NCBI GenBank assembly: GCA_902769535.1
Contig: CACXPH010000011.1
Coordinates: 1-53,844 of the forward strand
Source: an uncultured Bacteroidales bacterium
GTDB lineage: Bacteria > Bacteroidota > Bacteroidia > Bacteroidales > Paludibacteraceae
Direction of reading: 5' to 3'
Length of the DNA: 53,844 bases
Position 1 is the first letter of the stretch, and each line of letters begins with the position of its first letter. The notes beneath the pieces were generated by a model. It made no database searches. It was given only the letters and a program-made list of their open reading frames with translations, and was not told the DNA's origin. Below, one piece after another: positions 1 through 9,254 of the stretch. Made by a program: the position numbers and the translations under genes.

Positions 1-54
1 ACCTTGTTTGTGCATCTTAATTACTTGTAACTTCTCCTCTAGTGAATGTACCAT
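1..54 (-). CDS. Transposase OrfA, N-terminal 18 codons (partial)
   Basis: Only MVHSLEEKLQVIKMHKQG is visible before the window ends. This matches the start of the helix-turn-helix domain of IS3-family OrfA proteins, which typically have an (S/F)xEEKLxVVK pattern. OrfA binds the element's terminal repeats and is normally extended by frameshifting into the OrfB integrase. The start ATG at 54 is preceded closely by the terminal repeat, as expected. Integrity cannot be judged from this end alone. Confidence 0.55.
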   Translation of the reverse strand, partial: MVHSLEEKLQVIKMHKQG

Positions 55-98
55 AAGCGACACTTTTGTTTTGTGTCTAACTTTTGGGGTTCACTTCA
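1..98 (-). mobile_element. End of an IS3-family (IS150-like) insertion sequence, truncated by the window edge
   Basis: Read on the minus strand from 98 downward, the sequence starts TGAAGTGAACCCCAAAAGTT, the style of terminal inverted repeat found in IS3-family (IS150 group) elements. After about 45 nt comes an ATG and the first codons of a transposase OrfA-like protein. The outer end could instead be 93, where a shorter TG terminus begins. The other end and the target duplication lie outside the window. Confidence 0.6.
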
Positions 99-135
99 CG
101 CTTGCGGGAGGGCCGAAGTACTACAAATATTTCCC

Positions 136-177
136 AAAAAAAAATCGCACATACGCTCTCACGTACATGCGATTTTT
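136..177 (-). terminator. Rho-independent terminator
   Basis: A 12-bp stem (144-155 with 162-173, loop CTCTCA on the plus strand) is flanked by a run of nine A on the left, which becomes a U-tract on the minus strand. Two positions that mismatch on the plus strand become G-U pairs in minus-strand RNA, so it is specific for minus transcription. It would end the transcript of the giant protein gene and its small downstream gene. Confidence 0.8.
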
Positions 178-208
178 CTCCTTCATTCGTTAATTCCTTA
201 ACTCGTAA
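178..208. repeat. Short-phrase tract (cattcgtt/attcctta/actcgt)
   Basis: Phrases of the form CATTCGTTAA and TTCCTTAACTCG lie between the terminator and the small peptide gene. A near copy, with the phrases in a different order, lies at 18340-18370. Confidence 0.5.
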
Positions 209-217
209 ATACTTTCA

Positions 218-355
218 TTAGAACACTGCGTTCTTGCGTTTAGGGGCAGAAGATGGTTCTTCTGGCATACTCGCGGGGCCAAATGCTGTCATAATAACGT
301 TCGGCACCAACAGAACCACCTCATTTCGAGGTACTATATATTGTTTCTTTTTCAT
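218..355 (-). CDS. Small 45-residue peptide downstream of the giant surface protein
   Basis: An open frame of 45 codons starts MKKKQYIVPRNEVVLLVPNV and ends in a Pro/Ser/Lys-rich tail (EEPSSAPKRKN). The ATG follows a strong purine-rich ribosome site (TAAGGAGGACGAATT) only 12 nt after the stop of the giant gene, so the two are probably co-transcribed and coupled. Bacteroidales genomes often carry peptides of this style (MKKKxYxxPxxxVxxL) next to secreted repeat proteins. I know no function for them. There is no signal peptide or membrane segment. A strong ribosome site is uncommon in this phylum, which favours a real gene. Confidence 0.55.
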   Translation of the reverse strand: MKKKQYIVPRNEVVLLVPNVIMTAFGPASMPEEPSSAPKRKNAVF

Positions 356-367
356 AATTCGTCCTCC

Positions 368-3300
368 TTACTTAACTAATTGACCATCAATTGAGTAAAC
401 ATTATCACCACGGATGATATATACTTTATCTTTGACAAGCACCTTGCGTGTCTCGCCTTTAGCATCTACAACCACCTCGTCGATAGCAGTAGCAATAGCA
501 GGAACTTTCGCGCTTATCCTCAATCCATACCCATTAGCAGCACCCTTTTCCAAATACAACGTATATGCTCCATTTTCGCTTAGATTCCAAATAGCTTGAC
601 CATCCTGAGTGAGATACAACTGAGTTTCTTCATTTCTTTGTTTAATAGTACCTATTTCATAATAACCACTTTGCGGAGCATAGATACATAACGGATATTG
701 AGCTATTCCATCGAACAGAGATTGAGTATTTACACATAACCTCAAACCATAACGATCAACCCACATCTGTGCTTTTTTAGTTGTCGTACCTGCCTTAACG
801 AGATCATGATTCGTAATATATTTATCTGCCTTGTCATCTGCGATCAGCACAAACAAGTTATCTGTAGCCGCCTTACCAGACGTAGCTATTGTAACCTCAT
901 ATTCTGCCGGGCCGACATCATGCATTTGGTTTCTTCGAGGAGCCGGAGTCAATATAGATGCAACCGGAGAAATCACCACAGCTCGATTAGCTGCAGCCTG
1001 CACATAAGCCGACATTCCTACTACAAATTGAACATCTGCGAGCGCTTTCGTAGTATAGGTATCCGAACCTATGATATCAGGCACATGAATCTGGCACCAT
1101 GTAATACCCGCATCCATTGATGCTTTGTACAATGCAGGATTAGAAATGGCATTCCAATCATTGCTTCCCTCTATCGTAGTATTATATAGTTTAGTGCGGA
1201 CAGATGCAGAATAAATAATACTTGCTCCTTCTGCTTTCGTAAAACGTGCTATATAAACATTACGCGTGAAAGCAATCATGTAACCTTTACCAGGAGTGAG
1301 GTTCTTATTCGGCAAAAACTCAACATAATCCCAGCATTGCGCCCCGGGACCCGATGCCGCACGTTTTGCTCCATTATAATAGATGATATCATAATCACGG
1401 CCAAGAATTAACGGTGTCGCATTGCCAGAAGCATCTACTGCTAATAGAGGCGCGTCATCCAAATTACCGACTTCCCAAGGTACACCGAATGCATGCCATG
1501 TCCGACTAGCAGTATTAAGTTTGAGATCAAAATAAGCTTTTCCGGTGATGTTTAGTTGTTCAGCTCCAAAAATCTCGCCAGAACTTGGTGTGGTTCCGTC
1601 CACATCGGACTCGAGAATGAGGTTAGTTGCAGAAATGGATGAAGAAGCAGGCACATTAAGATTTCCCGTACTTACCACATACAAGTCGGTCACCTCATAA
1701 TCACTATTTTCAGGAATCGTAATTTCAGTTGCGACCACCATTCTCTTTGCAATTTGATTGAAGAGCGCTGTATAAGATGCATCTTCCGTTACTGCAGGCA
1801 GAAAATCACCCAACCCATATGTATTTTCATCAGCATCCTTCCATCCTGCAAAGAAATACTTATAATCATCATCCTCAAAATCGCTTACCTCAAAACTCGG
1901 GATAGCATCATAACCATAGATTTCTTCCACAGACGCTCCTTGGTTATCAACATTCGCAAATGTAATAGTATACATACGACTCTCTGAATTGTATTGCGCA
2001 GTATATGTTTCCTTGCCAGTAACTGCGGGTAAAGCATTCGGAGCGTAAGGAACACCGTTACTATTTTTCCAACCGGTAAAGACATAGTAATATGTTGCAT
2101 CACGATCACGACGTGGAACCACTGCACATGCCGGTATTTGACCTTGAGTTACCGGACCGGACGATAATTCTGAGCCATCGTAATTAACAAATTTAATCAA
2201 ATAACGGGGAGTTGCAGTGAACTGTGCTTCATAGGTTGTTTCACCTCCTACTGTCGGTGTAGAACCATTCGCATAGGTTTGACCATCCAGACTACTATGC
2301 CATCCACTGAAAACATATTCATTAGATGCATCTGTAGCTTTAGTTGGAAGAATGTCATTATATTCAGTAGGAGTACCATAGAGCAGATTCTCATCCACCT
2401 CTATTACACGATCACCATCCACCCATGTGATATCATAAGAGCGGATCTGACTTGTCCACTGCGCGGTGTAATTAGCAGCACCGGTAACAATAGGCAACTC
2501 TTCTCCCAAAGGAATAATAGTACTTGTACTACCTACCTGCCATCCTGTAAACTCATAATCATATTGCGCAGAAGATGCGCGTGTTGCATTATAAGAAGGA
2601 TGCGTTCCATAAGCACATTCTACCGGAACATCAGTATAATCTTTGGCTTTCTTGAAAGTAATAGTATATTTCTTAACAATGGTTTCAAATACCGGTTCAT
2701 AATACATATCTTCATATACTGTTTCCAATTCTGCAGTATATGCATATGTCGTACCTGTTTTACTGCTCTTCCATCCAGAGAATGTATATGTAGCCGCATC
2801 ATCTGCTCCCTTTGTGGGGTTGGAAACAATAGATGCATCCGGTTTTGCACCGTAGTTAACTTCCAGTACTTTTGTCTGCGTTTTCGCCTCATTGAGATAG
2901 AAGGTCACATTTACCTTGTATTCTTCCCAAGATTCAGATGTTGTATTGTACTTGTAATAGGTGCCATTCGTTGCACAATGATATACACCATCTGTTAGTG
3001 TGGCTGTTACTTCCCACCATTGGCAACCGGCATCAGTAGGCATGTTGATGAATTTCCGTTTCCAGTCACCTTCACCTTCTACAGAGTAGAACAAATGGTT
3101 GGCATCCTCCGTAGCGCTTGTGATAGCCACATAATCTTGCGGTTTTGCATAATAAGTATTTGTTGTCTTATTTTGAATAACACACTCATCAACCGTACGT
3201 AAATTTTCCCACTGGAAGTTGCCGTCTTCATCTAAATCCATGTAAGCGTACGTGTCACCCTCTTCCGCAATGCCAGCCGTCTCAGTAAAAGTACTACCAT

Positions 3301-6300
3301 TAAGGCCTCCATTACGTAACTGAGCAGAGGTAACAGAACGACGATATGCATCTGTCATTTCATCGGAATGAAGTACAGAGCCGGAACCATTAGAAAGATA
3401 TATATAACTAGAACTTGCCGCATCTTTGTTAAACGTAATCGTACCTGCACTATCAGGATGTGAATATATTGCGGCACCTCCCGCTGTTGTAAATATCGTT
3501 CCATTTACCTCGATCTTACCCTTGGTGTAAATAGCAGCATCCTTCATACTGCTAACGGAGGTACTACGAGGGCATGTACTACTACTCCAGGAAGGTGAGT
3601 GCTTAATCGTTTTTGAAGCAGTAGGCCACTGAGCCTGATCATATAAATAAAATTTAATGGTTTTATTTTTACTATCCTTTTCATTTATTACTACTGTTGC
3701 CGTCTTGTCAATCTCTATTTTTGCATCAGGAAGCAAAACTGTACTTTGAGTTACCGTCATCGCTCCACTAAGAACACGAATAGACATATTATGCGTAATA
3801 GGCAATGTATAATCTTTTGAATCAAACGATGCAATATCTTCTATACTCAAACTTATGGAACCTAAAGCTGCAGAACTATTGGTCTCCCATAAAATACGAT
3901 CAGTTGTTGGATTGTAACTTTTGCGCACCCAACAAGATTCATCATCTGTCATTACCTGAAACAGACTTCCCTCAGGTCCTATCACATCAATATCTCTAAT
4001 AGCGATTTCTTGTTTTCTAACTACATAACCCAATTTCCCATATAATCTTGACCCATGATAATACTTTGTGGGAGCTTCGATATTTTGAATATAGTATTGA
4101 TTGACCGGGAATACTTTATAGGTGTTTTTATTATCTGATGCAACGAAGTTTCCCTGCAAATTACTAGAGCCTTGCATATCATGTATCTGGAAATCCTCAT
4201 ATACAGAAGCCCCACTTTTTACACGTATCTCTCCTTTTCCTGTGATATACCCCCAAGCGTATATAGTTGCTGCATTATTTAGAGTTATTGTACTGCCATT
4301 CTCCAAATGAATACGTCCATAAGGACCTTGCACATAACCAATACTTCCTGCCGCAGCAATAAATATTTCCCCGCCAACCTCGATTGCTCCATACACGTCA
4401 AGATTAGCTCCACTTGCAAATGTAAGTTTTCTTGCTTCCGCAATCATACCGGCATTTTGCGTTTTGATCACATTGCCCCTTTTTGCCGACATTTGTGTCC
4501 CATTGTAGGGGACGACTAAAGTCGCATTAGAAGGCAGCATATATGCACCGGCAGGTAAGGTGTAAGGTTGTGTCATAATAATATTGTAATTAGCCCCCGA
4601 GTGATCACGCGTATAATCAAAAGCTTCCGACAACGTAGGGAATCCGGTAGAGACTTCCGGAATATAACATACATTGTCATAAGGAAGATGGTCGCTCACT
4701 CTATAATAATATCCTTCTGCATATTCAGGAGCACTAATGTCTACTCCGTATATATCATGGGACGATGGTACATAATAACGGACATTAGGTATATCATAAA
4801 AATAACCACCTGTAATAGAAACATTATTTGAGTTAGCTTTGTTGTTTATAGGATTAACAATTTGAGAAGCATCCTGAGACGTTCCTTGCGCTTTGAATTT
4901 ACCATCACGAATTTCGCCATGTGCACTACTTTCAAGATACACAGCATAGGATGCATAGGATTCATTTGTGTTTGATGTTACGTTGTCTCCATTAATTATA
5001 AAACCTCCGTTGGAATAGATACCATATGCAGTTGTTGCAGATGTTGTACTTGCTGATAGTGTATTATTCTGCAAGGAAAGTGTACTAGAAGCCGCGCCAT
5101 ATACTCCATAAGCCTGAGTGGCAGCCTCTACAGTATATGTACAGCCTATACTATTAATAGTTCCAGTTCCCGTGTAAGCTCCATACGCTTTCCGTGACAA
5201 AGAAGGTCTTGATCCTATTACATCGAATGTTGCATTACTTAGATTCGCAGTTTTCCCATTTGCAACATGCACACCATACACTTGACTATCAGCAGCCGAA
5301 TTAGCTGTAGACTGACGAGCGGTAACGCTATAGGAACCACCTGCTATAGTCAGTGTTCCCGCATCAAACTTTACACCATATGCTCCGGTAGTATAAGCAT
5401 CTACTACAGCATCTGTATTAGTGAATTTATTAGCGCCATTCTCAACATATATTCCCCGCACGTCATCAGCGCTTAAAGTCTTTGCCTCCAAAGAGCAATC
5501 TTTAGCATCTACATTAGCACAACTATAGATAGCATATGCTTTTGAAGTTGCCGATTTGGCTTTTATTGTACAATTAGTTAGTGTAAAATTAATAACCGGT
5601 TCTCCCGATTCGCCACAGGTAAAACCAAACGCAGTTTTTCCGGTGCCTGTGGTCTCAGCATTTATCGTTGCATTTGCTAAAATTCCATATGCAGTAGCAC
5701 AGGCACCAGTAGCATTATCTCCTACAGATGTTGCCGTAAATATACCGCCATCTACATCCAAGGTACCAAATTGATGATGCAAACAACAAGCATGATCGGA
5801 AGTAGCATTCGCCGTATAGTTACCTCCCTCAATAGTGGTACTAACGGCAGAACTCTCAGAATTAACGGCAGTAGGATACGTTGCAGAAGTGGCATAAATT
5901 GTACTATTTGCCAAATGAAGCGTTCCGAGGTTTTGTATACCATAAGCATTGGTGGTTGAAGCTGTCACAGTGATATTTGCCTGCTGCTGCACTGCAACAC
6001 TCGCACCCGAAGCAACATACACACCATATGCGTGAGATGTCGCCGCCGTAGATACGATAGTACCTCCATTGAATGTTAATTTTCCGCCTTGCACTCTTGC
6101 TCCATATGCATTTGTGCCTGCCGAAGTAGCCGATATTCCGACATTATCCATCACTGCGGTACCGGCACTCACGTATAGAGCAGCCGCTTCATTTCCGGTA
6201 GTCGTTATTGCGGACATTGACACCCCTTCTGCAACATTGATCGTTCCAGAGGAATAGAGAGCGTAAGCATTTGTTCCGGCACTAGACTCTATGCTTCCAT

Positions 6301-8077
6301 CGGTGATAGTGGCAAATCCGGATTCTGCATAAACACCACGCGCATCACTGCTTGCTGTAACACTAATTTTTCCTCCTTGCATCAATAAATTACCAGTATC
6401 GATTATATGGAAACCCTGCGCAGCAGCGGTATTGTTGTCTACTATCAATTTCCCTCTACCAAGTATAACTTGGTTTGCATCAGCAATCTCCACTCCTATT
6501 TTCGCTCCACTTGAATTATTTGCCAATTGTATCTCACCAGCAGCAGTATAACTATTATCTGTAATGGTTAATACAACCTTATCGGAAGTAGTATTTCCTT
6601 TTACAAAAATCAGTTTATCCAATGCTGTCGATTTTAGAACTTTACTATTCAGGTCCAAAATCATCGAACGCTTAATTTGCAGCGTTGAATGAGCTGTGAT
6701 AAACTCTTGATTATTACTTTTCTGAACGAGTTGCAATGTGGGTATTTCCTCTCCTGCTAAGTTGTTTGCATACTCCAACGCCTCAGCTAAAGTTCCGGTA
6801 GTAACAATAACATCATTCAAAAGAACACGAGCTTCATAATCGACAACTTCAGTGGCAATACCAAGAATGGATGCCACCGTTCCTGTTCCATACGCTGGCG
6901 ACACAGCCATCTCCACATTGCTTCCAATATCAAAAACATTGGCTATATACGTAAAGTTTACTGTTAACTGACCGTTCTCATATGATTTAGTACCTAAGAC
7001 AAACTCACCCGGACCATTTGCATTCTGTAATTGCACTGTAAAATCATCGGCGGTCCAAGAACCAGTCGCATTAACGGAAAATACAACTGACCCTAATTTT
7101 GGTTCAGTTTTGGAGTACGTACTTACTGATACTTCTTCCGGAGTCTCTATTGTTGCATTCTTAAATTGCGCCGAGATATTTGCTGCTTTTGATATTGTGT
7201 ACACATATGAGTGATTAGCCCCCGTTCCATTGGATTTCCAAACACCATCCTCAAGCCAACTATCAAAATTAGCCGCCGTAGAAGATAGTGTCACTACATC
7301 ATCTGCATACGAATAGCCATTTTCATGTTGAGAATCAGTTATACCATATGGCTTTTTATCTCCGGAGGAAGGAGTTAAATGAAGTGTCTCAGTAGATGTT
7401 TCAAACTTATTGGTGCTGGTATTGACGGTTCGGTAGCGATATTCCACATCATAACTACCTCCCTCTGGCTGTTTATATGTAACCACATAGGAAGTAGCAT
7501 CAGACCATGTTGCCTTTGCTGTATTTGTTACAGTATTGTACCCATCATCTCCTGACCAAGCCTTAGAACCGACTTGATCTGCCTTTCCGTTTGCTCCGGA
7601 TGGAACCTTGATATTTCCTGTCTCCAAATCATTTCCGGAAGCGGGCGTGCCATCAATATCCACACCCACCCATGTTGAGAATTTATATCCACGAGCCGGC
7701 ATAGCCCAAGCATATGTTTGAGTAGTATATTTTCCACTTCCACTACCAACAGTACCCGTTCCTAATTTTTGCTGATTTGTTACTTTCTGATTCGTGTATT
7801 TATCTTCAGATAAATCCGTTTTAGAAGGAGCAGATGTTTTTAACTCCGCATACACTAATCCTTTGCCCGTTTCCGTTTGCACACGAAGTATCGTATAATA
7901 CGGAGCTGCTGCTTTGTATGCATCAGCGGCAGAGCTTGCCCACGCATTTGAACTGAGCATAAGCATACAGAAGAGCAAGCTCAAGAAGGCAAAACGCCTT
8001 TTGAATTTAGTTAACGTAGCCGCATTCAAACGACCACATACGCCCCAAGAGGGCGATACCTTTTTGTTTTCTTTCAT
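368..8077 (-). CDS. Giant secreted beta-helix / InlB B-repeat (List-Bact-rpt) surface protein, 2569 aa
   Basis: The long N-terminus has a basic stretch (LTKFKRRFAFLSLLFC) and a likely signal cleavage after AWA near residue 48. Residues about 475-1090 are a right-handed beta-helix-like array of 20-30-residue turns rich in AYGVY/AYGIYS phrases and Ser/Thr/Ala. Residues about 1720-2110 hold five repeats of about 75 residues with the xYxFxGWxxxxG...Y.A.F pattern of the Listeria-Bacteroides (InlB B) repeat. A C-terminal domain of about 450 residues follows and ends RGDNVYSIDGQLVK, like the last strands of sorting-type C-terminal domains in this phylum. It is likely exported and held at the surface; type IX secretion is possible but not shown. 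Promoter and shared leader lie upstream. No enzyme motif was seen. Confidence 0.85.
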   Translation of the reverse strand: MKENKKVSPSWGVCGRLNAATLTKFKRRFAFLSLLFCMLMLSSNAWASSAADAYKAAAPYYTILRVQTETGKGLVYAELKTSAPSKTDLSEDKYTNQKVTNQQKLGTGTVGSGSGKYTTQTYAWAMPARGYKFSTWVGVDIDGTPASGNDLETGNIKVPSGANGKADQVGSKAWSGDDGYNTVTNTAKATWSDATSYVVTYKQPEGGSYDVEYRYRTVNTSTNKFETSTETLHLTPSSGDKKPYGITDSQHENGYSYADDVVTLSSTAANFDSWLEDGVWKSNGTGANHSYVYTISKAANISAQFKNATIETPEEVSVSTYSKTEPKLGSVVFSVNATGSWTADDFTVQLQNANGPGEFVLGTKSYENGQLTVNFTYIANVFDIGSNVEMAVSPAYGTGTVASILGIATEVVDYEARVLLNDVIVTTGTLAEALEYANNLAGEEIPTLQLVQKSNNQEFITAHSTLQIKRSMILDLNSKVLKSTALDKLIFVKGNTTSDKVVLTITDNSYTAAGEIQLANNSSGAKIGVEIADANQVILGRGKLIVDNNTAAAQGFHIIDTGNLLMQGGKISVTASSDARGVYAESGFATITDGSIESSAGTNAYALYSSGTINVAEGVSMSAITTTGNEAAALYVSAGTAVMDNVGISATSAGTNAYGARVQGGKLTFNGGTIVSTAATSHAYGVYVASGASVAVQQQANITVTASTTNAYGIQNLGTLHLANSTIYATSATYPTAVNSESSAVSTTIEGGNYTANATSDHACCLHHQFGTLDVDGGIFTATSVGDNATGACATAYGILANATINAETTGTGKTAFGFTCGESGEPVINFTLTNCTIKAKSATSKAYAIYSCANVDAKDCSLEAKTLSADDVRGIYVENGANKFTNTDAVVDAYTTGAYGVKFDAGTLTIAGGSYSVTARQSTANSAADSQVYGVHVANGKTANLSNATFDVIGSRPSLSRKAYGAYTGTGTINSIGCTYTVEAATQAYGVYGAASSTLSLQNNTLSASTTSATTAYGIYSNGGFIINGDNVTSNTNESYASYAVYLESSAHGEIRDGKFKAQGTSQDASQIVNPINNKANSNNVSITGGYFYDIPNVRYYVPSSHDIYGVDISAPEYAEGYYYRVSDHLPYDNVCYIPEVSTGFPTLSEAFDYTRDHSGANYNIIMTQPYTLPAGAYMLPSNATLVVPYNGTQMSAKRGNVIKTQNAGMIAEARKLTFASGANLDVYGAIEVGGEIFIAAAGSIGYVQGPYGRIHLENGSTITLNNAATIYAWGYITGKGEIRVKSGASVYEDFQIHDMQGSSNLQGNFVASDNKNTYKVFPVNQYYIQNIEAPTKYYHGSRLYGKLGYVVRKQEIAIRDIDVIGPEGSLFQVMTDDESCWVRKSYNPTTDRILWETNSSAALGSISLSIEDIASFDSKDYTLPITHNMSIRVLSGAMTVTQSTVLLPDAKIEIDKTATVVINEKDSKNKTIKFYLYDQAQWPTASKTIKHSPSWSSSTCPRSTSVSSMKDAAIYTKGKIEVNGTIFTTAGGAAIYSHPDSAGTITFNKDAASSSYIYLSNGSGSVLHSDEMTDAYRRSVTSAQLRNGGLNGSTFTETAGIAEEGDTYAYMDLDEDGNFQWENLRTVDECVIQNKTTNTYYAKPQDYVAITSATEDANHLFYSVEGEGDWKRKFINMPTDAGCQWWEVTATLTDGVYHCATNGTYYKYNTTSESWEEYKVNVTFYLNEAKTQTKVLEVNYGAKPDASIVSNPTKGADDAATYTFSGWKSSKTGTTYAYTAELETVYEDMYYEPVFETIVKKYTITFKKAKDYTDVPVECAYGTHPSYNATRASSAQYDYEFTGWQVGSTSTIIPLGEELPIVTGAANYTAQWTSQIRSYDITWVDGDRVIEVDENLLYGTPTEYNDILPTKATDASNEYVFSGWHSSLDGQTYANGSTPTVGGETTYEAQFTATPRYLIKFVNYDGSELSSGPVTQGQIPACAVVPRRDRDATYYYVFTGWKNSNGVPYAPNALPAVTGKETYTAQYNSESRMYTITFANVDNQGASVEEIYGYDAIPSFEVSDFEDDDYKYFFAGWKDADENTYGLGDFLPAVTEDASYTALFNQIAKRMVVATEITIPENSDYEVTDLYVVSTGNLNVPASSSISATNLILESDVDGTTPSSGEIFGAEQLNITGKAYFDLKLNTASRTWHAFGVPWEVGNLDDAPLLAVDASGNATPLILGRDYDIIYYNGAKRAASGPGAQCWDYVEFLPNKNLTPGKGYMIAFTRNVYIARFTKAEGASIIYSASVRTKLYNTTIEGSNDWNAISNPALYKASMDAGITWCQIHVPDIIGSDTYTTKALADVQFVVGMSAYVQAAANRAVVISPVASILTPAPRRNQMHDVGPAEYEVTIATSGKAATDNLFVLIADDKADKYITNHDLVKAGTTTKKAQMWVDRYGLRLCVNTQSLFDGIAQYPLCIYAPQSGYYEIGTIKQRNEETQLYLTQDGQAIWNLSENGAYTLYLEKGAANGYGLRISAKVPAIATAIDEVVVDAKGETRKVLVKDKVYIIRGDNVYSIDGQLVK

Positions 8078-8080
8078 ATC

Positions 8081-8114
8081 TTAGTACCTTTTTAATTAGT
8101 TTTCACACTAATAT
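8081..8114 (-). promoter_or_regulatory. Conserved 34-nt leader element just before the start codon
   Basis: The minus-strand leader has a small stem (ATTAG/CTAAT around a GTGAAAA loop) followed by TAAAAAGGTACTAA, 3 nt before the ATG. The same 34 nt, with one difference, lies at 17542-17575 before the DUF4105 gene. It is probably a translational enhancer or a protein or RNA binding site. Confidence 0.6.
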
Positions 8115-8227
8115 TTTCTTAGCCACAAGGGCACGATGTCTTCACAGTTAGGTTGGTTAGGTTGTATATACCTTTTGTCTTCTGTTTTCGTGCGTGCTAT
8201 GCATACAATGCACAAGCGGCGTACGAA

Positions 8228-8265
8228 AACGCCGCAAAGTTACGGTTTTTTTTTGACATACACAA
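8228..8265 (-). promoter_or_regulatory. Bacteroidetes-type promoter with inverted repeat at the start site
   Basis: On the minus strand TTG (8265-8263) is followed by 20 nt and TAACTTTG (8242-8235). An inverted repeat, GCGGCG-TTTTCGTA-CGCCGC, begins in the -7 box and covers the expected start site. The promoter at 17653-17683 has the same arrangement. Confidence 0.75.
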
Positions 8266-8323
8266 GGGTTTAGGAAAAAATCTTAACAAAAATATTATTT
8301 TTGCAAACAGAAGATAGCAAAAA

Positions 8324-8350
8324 GTGATTAGGGATTATCGATTAGGGAAT
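8324..8350. repeat. Short-phrase tract (gattaggg) at the end of the DUF3737 gene
   Basis: GATTAGGG is repeated around GATTATC. The tract encodes the last residues (SLIDNP) and the stop codon of the minus-strand gene. The same phrase recurs at 14144-14170. Confidence 0.6.
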
Positions 8351-9077
8351 ATGTCGATTTCTCAAAGGCCCGGTCGCAGGACTCATCGAGGATGCAGTCT
8401 TCGAGAATGAGGTTTTGGCAATAGCAGAGGGGTTGGGTTCCGGAGAGGCGGCAACGAACGAGACGGAGATTTTTGGAGTACCAACCGAGGTATTCGCCTT
8501 TGATTTCGGAGCCATAAACGGTGACGTTTTCGGCCTCCCAGAAGGCGTCTTTGGTATCGAGAATGGCGTTGTGAATCTCGATGTTTTTTGCGTACTGGAA
8601 GATGTACTTGCCTTGCAATCGGATATTGCTGATCTGCAACTGGTTAGCACTCATAAAAGCATACGTTCCGTTCTCCATTTTGAGTTCGGAAATCTGTCCG
8701 TTTCGGCAGTACCAGAAAGTCTCTGCGCCATTGGTGATTCTGGTGCGCTCCAATGTAATCCCATCGACCTCACGAAAGGCTTTAGGGGCATCGATAAGGC
8801 AGTCGTACAAACGCAGATTTCTGTCGTACCACATAGGCGCCCTATCCGACTCCGCGAAATGACAATTCCTGCATTCGACATCCTCACACTCCCAGATGAC
8901 GTACATGCCTTCGAACTCGCAATCAACGGCCTCAATCCGCCGCGATTCCTTCAATCCCGATTCACCTTCGCCTATCGTGACATTGCGGAGCTCAATATCG
9001 CGACTCTCATACAGCGGCCGCTCACCGTCAAAATATTTGTCTTGAATGATATTCATATCCAAATTAGTGATTTTCAT
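8328..9077 (-). CDS. DUF3737 family beta-helix protein
   Basis: The 249 residues consist of turns of about 20 residues with alternating hydrophobic and Cys/Trp/Tyr positions (ESRDIELRNVTIGEGES, YSKNLRLVRCRLSG). This is the signature of DUF3737, a predicted right-handed parallel beta-helix related to pentapeptide-like and pectate-lyase folds. The length is near that of the family. There is no signal peptide, so it is probably cytoplasmic. The function of the family is unknown to me. It may have its own promoter among the hairpins at 9181-9237; otherwise it is read from the acyl-ligase operon. The last codons come from a short repeat tract. Confidence 0.85.
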   Translation of the reverse strand: MKITNLDMNIIQDKYFDGERPLYESRDIELRNVTIGEGESGLKESRRIEAVDCEFEGMYVIWECEDVECRNCHFAESDRAPMWYDRNLRLYDCLIDAPKAFREVDGITLERTRITNGAETFWYCRNGQISELKMENGTYAFMSANQLQISNIRLQGKYIFQYAKNIEIHNAILDTKDAFWEAENVTVYGSEIKGEYLGWYSKNLRLVRCRLSGTQPLCYCQNLILEDCILDESCDRAFEKSTYSLIDNP

Positions 9078-9174
9078 TATCCGTCACATCCTCAAACGGC
9101 AGCTCCTCCACATCTTGCATGTTTTTTCCCATCTGTAGATACAAATTGGTGCCATAATATTCAGGTTCTAAAAT
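9064..9174 (-). pseudogene. Possible 3' remnant of a gene, ending inside the DUF3737 start
   Basis: A 36-codon frame bounded by stops reads ...EPEYYGTNLYLQMGKN and continues MQDVEELPFEDVTDNENH, ending 14 nt inside the DUF3737 gene. The composition looks protein-like rather than random, and overlapping stop and start codons are typical of operons here. The only ATG candidates would give 18-22 residues. It may be the tail of a deleted upstream gene. I do not recognise the family. Confidence 0.3.
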
Positions 9175-9180
9175 TTAATT

Positions 9181-9237
9181 TGCACTTTCAAAGGTGCACA
9201 TTTTTATATTTTGTGCACTTTTCACGGTGCAAAAGTA
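9181..9237 (-). promoter_or_regulatory. Twin TGCAC/GTGCA hairpins next to a -7-like box
   Basis: Two 18-nt units, TGCACTTTCAAAGGTGCA (9181-9198) and TGCACTTTTCACGGTGCA (9214-9231), each form TGCAC/GTGCA arms with an 8-nt centre and lie 15 nt apart. On the minus strand they follow TACTTTTG (9237-9230), a match to the -7 box, but no TTG lies 20 nt upstream. They look like paired operator sites or leader hairpins controlling the DUF3737 gene. Confidence 0.45.
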
Positions 9238-9254
9238 CTGCAATTTTTGAGATA

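Noticed and set aside
8-193. 61-codon plus-strand frame at the left edge
   Set aside because: It runs through the insertion-sequence end and the terminator; no ribosome site or family match.
3020-7000. Repeats in the giant protein gene as a diversity-generating or CRISPR-like array
   Set aside because: They follow protein turns of a beta-helix with divergent nucleotides; no template repeat or reverse transcriptase is nearby.
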